From Clostridia bacterium (GTDB lineage Bacteria; Bacillota_A; Clostridia; Christensenellales; Aristaeellaceae): a DNA stretch of 19,584 nt. Positions 15,391 through 19,584 of the stretch are shown one piece after another (position 1 is the first letter of the stretch; every line of letters begins with the position of its first letter). The position numbers and the translations under genes were made by a program. The notes beneath the pieces are model-generated. The model ran no database searches. It saw nothing but the letters and a program-made list of their open reading frames with translations, and was not told the origin of the DNA. The stretch spans positions 1 to 19,584 of the forward strand of contig JAFWYA010000053.1 of NCBI GenBank assembly GCA_017517815.1, written 5' to 3'.

Positions 15391-15639
15391 TGTCGGCCCC
15401 CTGAAGTTGTTTGGTTGAGCCTATGCAGGGAAGGGGACGACTAGACCTGCTTTTATGTATTATATAAAATAGGAAGAAACAAAACTGTAATTGTTTTAGA
15501 GAGTTTGCCGAAATATTCATAAAGCGGGAAGAAAAGGGTTTAGTTAAACGTTCTATATCAGGGAAAAAGATGCTTTTTGATCCGAAATAACCGCTTTTGT
15601 TTCGGAAAAAATTGAAATCTTTACGAAATTGTATCATTT
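15391..15639. other. AT-rich intergenic region between divergent spoIIID and the surface-protein gene
   Basis: This stretch carries no recognisable gene. It is much more AT-rich than its neighbours. It contains a 7-bp inverted repeat, TCCGAAA (15581-15587) with TTTCGGA (15600-15606), without a T-tract, and a GTTTA-GT-TAAAC repeat at 15538-15549. On the minus strand a TATAAT (15464-15459) is present but lacks a fitting -35 box, so the spoIIID promoter is not assigned. Confidence 0.5.
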
Positions 15640-15661
15640 TTTTGAAGATTATACTTCAAAA
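15640..15661. promoter_or_regulatory. Candidate operator palindrome upstream of the surface-protein promoter
   Basis: A perfect 8-bp inverted repeat, TTTTGAAG–ATTATA–CTTCAAAA, ends four bases before the -35 box at 15665. Position and symmetry suggest a binding site for a dimeric regulator. No regulator is known from the window, so the role is inferred. It could also be incidental in this AT-rich region. Confidence 0.4.
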
Positions 15662-15664
15662 CCC

Positions 15665-15693
15665 TTTACAAGTGTTCTCAAAATCTGTATAAT
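15665..15693 (+). promoter_or_regulatory. Sigma-A-type promoter of the large surface-protein gene
   Basis: The -35 box TTTACA (15665-15670) and a perfect -10 box TATAAT (15688-15693) are 17 bases apart. Transcription should begin near 15700, giving a 5' untranslated leader of about 74 bases before the ATG at 15774. Confidence 0.8.
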
Positions 15694-15710
15694 GCGAGAA
15701 GGAGCATTGT

Positions 15711-15740
15711 ATGGAAACGCCATGCCCCTGTATGGCGTAA
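15711..15740 (+). CDS. Possible nine-codon leader ORF in the surface-protein 5' UTR
   Basis: An ATG preceded at six bases by AAGGAG opens a nine-codon frame reading METPCPCMA and ending in TAA. It lies wholly within the leader of the large surface-protein mRNA. The ribosome binding site would sit almost at the predicted 5' end of the transcript, which weakens the case. The frame also overlaps a hairpin. It may be only a chance ORF. Confidence 0.25.
   Translation: METPCPCMA
15717..15738 (+). promoter_or_regulatory. 5' UTR stem-loop of the surface-protein mRNA
   Basis: A perfect 7-bp stem (ACGCCAT with ATGGCGT) and 8-base loop lie about 17 bases after the predicted transcript start and 35 bases before the start codon. 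Such a 5' stem-loop may stabilise the mRNA or influence translation. No T-tract follows, so it is not a terminator. Confidence 0.45.
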
Positions 15741-15773
15741 TCTTCACATACATTGGCAATGGAGGGATTTGGA

Positions 15774-18700
15774 ATGAAACGGATTTTTTCCATCCTGCTG
15801 ATCACGGCATTGGTCATTGGCCTGATGCCGATGATGGGAACGGTAGCATTGGCAGAGGAATATGCTACCATCACCAGCACGAATGGTTACGGCGTTCGTC
15901 TGCGCGAAGGCCCCAGTAAGGCCTACAATCCGCTTGGAACGTACGACGTGGGAACCACTGTGCAGGTCCTGCAGTCTGGTACCACCTGGTCTCAGATCGT
16001 GGTGGGCGGCAAGACTGGCTGGATGCTCAATGAGTTCCTCATCTTTGGTACCACCGGTAATGGTGGCACCTCTTCTGGCTCTGCGCCCAGCGGCGATACC
16101 GCTTATGTGTGGAGCGACAATGGCCTGCGCGTCTGGCTGCGCGCCAAGGCAGGCGGCCAGCGTCTGCAGCTGTACAGCGCGGGCACACCTCTGACTGTGA
16201 TCAAGCGTGGTTCTGACTGGAGCCATGTGTACATTCAGGGCAGCTATGGCTACATGAGCAGCTACTACATCGACTTTGGCGACAAGAGCAGCGCCAAGGA
16301 AGAGACCACCACTCCCACCGGCGGTGCGCTCAAGAGCGTCTCTCTCAACTACAACTATCCTGTTGTGGGCGACGTGATGGAAGCCACTATCAAGCCTGAT
16401 GGCGCGAAGGTGAAGTACAGCTGGAAGGTCGATGGCGTTGTAATGGGCACTGAACCTACCTTCAGTGTTCTGACCCGTTATGCCAACCAGACCATCAGCC
16501 TGACTGTGACCGGCACCAGCGGTTGGACCGGTACCCTGACCAAGACAGCTAAGGAACCCGTGCAGATCAGCAAGGGTCTTAAGAGCGTGTCTCTGAGCAA
16601 GGCGTCTCCTGTTGTAGGCAATACCCTCAGCGCCGTACTGCAGCCTTCTTCTGCTGTGGTCGAATACAGCTGGCGCGTGGGCGGTGTTGAGGTCAGCAGC
16701 GAGGCTACCTACACTGTGCAGTCCAGCGATATCGGCAAGATCATTCAGTTGAAGGTCAGCGGTGTCGACGGATACGAAGGCAGCGTTGCCTGCTCTGCCG
16801 CCGATCCTGTTGTCAGCGACAAGGACGTGCAGTCTGTCAAGCTGAACAAGACTAACCCCAAGGTGGGCGAGACTATCAGCGCGACGATTGTGCCTTCCGG
16901 CGCAAAGGTTAAGTATGAGTGGTCTGTGGATGGTGAAGTGGTATCTTCTGCCGCTACTTATGCCCCCACCAGACTGCAGCTGGGCAAGCAGGTCAAGCTG
17001 ACTGTGACCGGTACCAGTGGTTATGTGGGCAGCGTCAGCGCCATCACTGGTCGTGTTGTCACCAATACCATTACTGGCGTTACTGTGTCCAATACTTCTC
17101 CGAAGACCGGTAATAAGATTTGGGCCAACATCACCCCTGCCAATGCCAGCGCCACTTACCAGTGGTATTCTAATGATGCGAAGATTAGCGGCGCCACCTC
17201 AGCCGAGCTGCAGGTAACGGACGCTTATCTGGGCAAGCAGCTGTCGGTTGAAGTCGAGGGTACCGGCGTTTATGCCAGCAAGGTCAAGAGTGCCAAGACC
17301 GCCAAGGTCACCAACGGCAAAGTTATCACTGGTGTAACCATCGACAATACCAACCCGGTTGTTGGTGAAACCATCAAGGCGAATGTTGCCCCCAGCAGCG
17401 CCAAAAATGACTGCACCTATATCTGGATGATCGACAATGAGGTCTGGAATGATCACAGCGCTTCCTATAATGTGAAGGCCTCTGACCTTGGCAAGGTGAT
17501 TCGTGTCAAAGCGATCGGCGCCAATGGCTGGACCGGCGAAGCGTACAGCGACTACACCAAGCCTGTCGCCTCCAAGACTGACCTTAAGGGCGTTACGATT
17601 CGCAACCAGACCGCCGGTAACAATGCAGCGAATGTCCAGCCTGAAACTGGCAGCGTGCTGGTTGCCAAGGTCGAACCTTCTCAGGCCCACGATCGTGGTA
17701 TGGTCGAGTATACCTGGACTATCGACGGCACCAAGGTTGGCAGCAATACCAACACCTATACGATTGATGAAAAAGATGCCGGCAAGCGCATCACCGTGAC
17801 GGTAAAGGGCAAGACGGACTATACCGGCTCCCAGTCCGCTACCACTTTGGACGCTGTGAAGCGCACGCCTCTGAATGTAACGCTGAAGGTGGCCAAGCCT
17901 GTTGAAGGTATTACGCCCACTTCCTCTGTCAGCGTTAACAAGGTTTGCAAGGGCAGCATCGAATGGCTGCAGAACGGCCTGCCGGCCGAACTGGACAACT
18001 ATGGCCGTTTCCTGCCCAATGCAGTCTACACCGCAAAAATCACTCTCACCCTTGAAAATGGCTATACCATGACTAATGCAACGGTCAAGGTGCCTGGTGC
18101 TACGATCGAATCCATTAAGGGTAATGTGGTTTATGCTGTGTTCCCGGTCACCAGCGAACAGCAGGTTACTGACTTCCACATTGCTGAAGTAAAAGTTCCT
18201 ATTGTGGGCCAGAAGGCTGTTACATCCTTCAAAACTGAGCAGTACAATGGTATCGTTACTTGGGAAACGAATCATATTGATACCAATAATATTTTCCAGA
18301 GTGTTGATACCTATGTTGCCTACATTGGTCTGACGGCTAACACAGGTTATTCGCTCAACGGCCTGCAGGACAACATCTTTACCGTCAGTGGTGCTTCCAG
18401 TGTTTCTTATGACAGCACCAGCAAAGTTGTGACGGCTAAGTTCAGTGTAAGCCGCAAGCTGAGTGTGACTGCCGACAAGAGCGAAGTGTTCTTGGATGGC
18501 TACAACAGCCGTATTGTGCAGTGCGCAGCGGAACTGAGCAACTACATCGGTGACTTTGACGACATCAAGTGGGAAATCGTAGAAGCAACCGTTGACGGTA
18601 CCAGTATCGACGAGAAGACTGGTCAGCTGGTTATTGGCATGTACGAGGCTGTTGACCGCAAACTGACCATTCGTGCTACGGTCAACCTGACCGACGCTGA

Positions 18701-19584
18701 AGGCAAGAAGAAGAAGTATGTTGGTACTACCAGCATTACTCTGAGCAGCGGTACCGACACAGATACCGCCATCAGGGTCAACTTCAGCAAGGCCACCACT
18801 ACTGTTGAACGTGGTAGTAAGGCTTACTTTGAAGCTAAGGTTTCCAATTCGCTTCTGGGAAGCAACATCTTCGCTATTTGGGGCAATGGAAACAGCGAGC
18901 TTTTGGGCTCCGGAACGGGTGTGCTGGATACCAGCGCAACCAAATTTAAGGATGTCAAGCAGATCGTTGTGAAGGCTATCTCCAACGAGGATCACTCCGT
19001 TGTTGCCAGCGTGTTGGTTGACATTACGGAGCCGCCGACACCGCTCAGCCTGTATGGCATCATGCTGATCTCCGAGGAGGATTCCAGCCTTGCTGCGCTG
19101 GATGTGCCTGTTGAGGGCGCTCCCGCTGCTGCGGGCGAAGAGGCTGGCATTGCCACCATGGAAATTATGGATGAGCAGATCCCCGCCTACTCTGGTGAGG
19201 AAACCGGCATTGCCACTATGGAAATCATGGATGAGCAGATTCCTGCCTATTCTGGTGAGGAACTCGCTGCTGAACCCACCATCGAAGTGACTCTGACGAG
19301 TGAGGAAGAGGAAGTCGAAGAGACTCCTGCCGCCACTGAGGAAGAGGCTGCTGTCGAGCCCACCATCGAAGTGACTCTGACGAGTGAGGAAGAGGAAGTC
19401 GAAGAGACTCCCGCCGCCACTGAGGAAGAGACTGCTGTCGAGCCCACCATCGAAGTAACTCTGACGAGTGAGGAAGAGGAAGTCGAAGAGACTCCCGCCG
19501 CCACTGAGGAAGAGGCCGCTGTCGAGCCCACCATCGAAGTGACTCTGAGCACTGAGGAAGAGGAAGTCGAAGAGACTCCCGCTG
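15774..19584 (+). CDS. Very large secreted SH3b / Ig-like repeat surface protein (3' end outside window)
   Basis: At least 1270 residues are encoded with no stop before the window edge. GGAGGG lies seven to eight bases before the ATG. Residues 1-27 are a Sec signal peptide (MKRIFSILLITALVIGL, likely cut after ALA). Two SH3b domains follow (about 29-90 and 109-165: GYGVRLREGPSKAYNPLG..., GLRVWLRAKAGG...), a type that often binds peptidoglycan. Six Ig-like repeats of 81 to about 90 residues begin near residues 186, 269, 352, 433, 518 and 603; each has a pattern of P-V-V-G, Y-x-W-x-x-(D/G)-G and D/L-G-K. About 390 residues of other beta-rich modules follow, then a Glu-rich tail of tandem repeats from about residue 1125. 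No anchor motif is seen because the C-terminus is missing. A cell-surface or adhesive role is inferred. The matching long minus-strand frame is a shadow. Confidence 0.85.
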   Translation, partial: MKRIFSILLITALVIGLMPMMGTVALAEEYATITSTNGYGVRLREGPSKAYNPLGTYDVGTTVQVLQSGTTWSQIVVGGKTGWMLNEFLIFGTTGNGGTSSGSAPSGDTAYVWSDNGLRVWLRAKAGGQRLQLYSAGTPLTVIKRGSDWSHVYIQGSYGYMSSYYIDFGDKSSAKEETTTPTGGALKSVSLNYNYPVVGDVMEATIKPDGAKVKYSWKVDGVVMGTEPTFSVLTRYANQTISLTVTGTSGWTGTLTKTAKEPVQISKGLKSVSLSKASPVVGNTLSAVLQPSSAVVEYSWRVGGVEVSSEATYTVQSSDIGKIIQLKVSGVDGYEGSVACSAADPVVSDKDVQSVKLNKTNPKVGETISATIVPSGAKVKYEWSVDGEVVSSAATYAPTRLQLGKQVKLTVTGTSGYVGSVSAITGRVVTNTITGVTVSNTSPKTGNKIWANITPANASATYQWYSNDAKISGATSAELQVTDAYLGKQLSVEVEGTGVYASKVKSAKTAKVTNGKVITGVTIDNTNPVVGETIKANVAPSSAKNDCTYIWMIDNEVWNDHSASYNVKASDLGKVIRVKAIGANGWTGEAYSDYTKPVASKTDLKGVTIRNQTAGNNAANVQPETGSVLVAKVEPSQAHDRGMVEYTWTIDGTKVGSNTNTYTIDEKDAGKRITVTVKGKTDYTGSQSATTLDAVKRTPLNVTLKVAKPVEGITPTSSVSVNKVCKGSIEWLQNGLPAELDNYGRFLPNAVYTAKITLTLENGYTMTNATVKVPGATIESIKGNVVYAVFPVTSEQQVTDFHIAEVKVPIVGQKAVTSFKTEQYNGIVTWETNHIDTNNIFQSVDTYVAYIGLTANTGYSLNGLQDNIFTVSGASSVSYDSTSKVVTAKFSVSRKLSVTADKSEVFLDGYNSRIVQCAAELSNYIGDFDDIKWEIVEATVDGTSIDEKTGQLVIGMYEAVDRKLTIRATVNLTDAEGKKKKYVGTTSITLSSGTDTDTAIRVNFSKATTTVERGSKAYFEAKVSNSLLGSNIFAIWGNGNSELLGSGTGVLDTSATKFKDVKQIVVKAISNEDHSVVASVLVDITEPPTPLSLYGIMLISEEDSSLAALDVPVEGAPAAAGEEAGIATMEIMDEQIPAYSGEETGIATMEIMDEQIPAYSGEELAAEPTIEVTLTSEEEEVEETPAATEEEAAVEPTIEVTLTSEEEEVEETPAATEEETAVEPTIEVTLTSEEEEVEETPAATEEEAAVEPTIEVTLSTEEEEVEETPA
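19146..19265. repeat. 60-bp in-frame tandem duplication in the surface-protein tail
   Basis: Two adjacent 60-bp units each encode GIATMEIMDEQIPAYSGEE plus one further residue. The units differ at about seven positions, nearly all third-codon changes, so the protein sequence is kept while the DNA has drifted. This is an older duplication than the 84-bp repeats that follow. Confidence 0.9.
19272..19584. repeat. 84-bp tandem repeats encoding an acidic tail (at least 3.7 copies)
   Basis: Units start at 19272, 19356, 19440 and 19524, the last cut by the window edge. Each encodes 28 residues beginning EPTIEVTLTSEEEEVEE and ending ATEEEAAV, about 40 percent Glu. The units are almost identical at the DNA level, which indicates recent expansion, and all are in frame with the surface protein. 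The array continues past the window. Confidence 0.95.

Noticed and set aside
15581..15606. Terminator for a transcript entering the spoIIID upstream region
   Set aside because: The 7-bp stem has no T-tract on either strand in the right place, and no gene ends nearby.
17199..18995. A 598-codon open frame on the minus strand
   Set aside because: It mirrors the surface-protein gene, which has promoter, RBS, signal peptide and repeats; the antisense frame has none of these.
19272..19584. CRISPR-like repeat array
   Set aside because: The 84-bp units are contiguous, in frame and without spacers, so they are coding tandem repeats.

Overview
This is a chromosomal window from a spore-forming Firmicute of the Clostridia type with fairly high GC genes. 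The evidence is a spoIIID–mreB/mbl pair, strong AGGAGG ribosome binding sites, classic intrinsic terminators and sigma-A-type promoters. No tRNA, rRNA, CRISPR array, transposase or phage gene was seen, so most of the window is core genome; the surface-protein gene at the right edge is the most accessory-looking part.

Layout. Bases 1-3531 (+) carry the 3' end of serS, a 63-residue two-helix membrane protein and complete valS. Bases 3598-6034 (+) hold a tightly packed run: a divergent RdgB/HAM1-like nucleotide pyrophosphatase, rsmH and rsmI. The last two encode the methyltransferases that modify the same 16S rRNA base, C1402. A perfect-stem bidirectional terminator separates them from two convergent half-size chromate (CHR) transporter genes (6072-7185, minus).

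Bases 7282-13224 (+) form an aromatic amino acid operon. It has a near-consensus promoter, a 27-codon leader peptide with seven Phe/Tyr codons in a nine-codon stretch, a strong intrinsic terminator just before the first enzyme gene, and then aroF (DAHP synthase), tyrA, aroB, pheA (chorismate mutase–prephenate dehydratase), a fused aroE-aroK gene and aroQ. Together these cover DAHP synthesis, steps 2-5 of the shikimate pathway and both the Tyr and Phe branches. aroA and aroC are not in the window. The leader looks like a ribosome-mediated attenuator reading charged tRNA-Phe and tRNA-Tyr. This is the most interesting regulatory system here.

A 23-bp-stem terminator ends the operon and also serves the convergent HAD phosphatase gene (13307-13966, minus). 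Further right on the minus strand are an MreB/Mbl homologue whose active-site motifs are unusually altered, and upstream of it spoIIID with a TTG start. After an AT-rich intergenic region of about 380 bp, which contains a palindrome next to a clear promoter, a very large secreted protein gene runs off the right edge (15774-19584, +). It has a signal peptide, two SH3b domains, six Ig-like repeats, further beta-rich modules and an acidic tail made of near-identical 84-bp tandem repeats.
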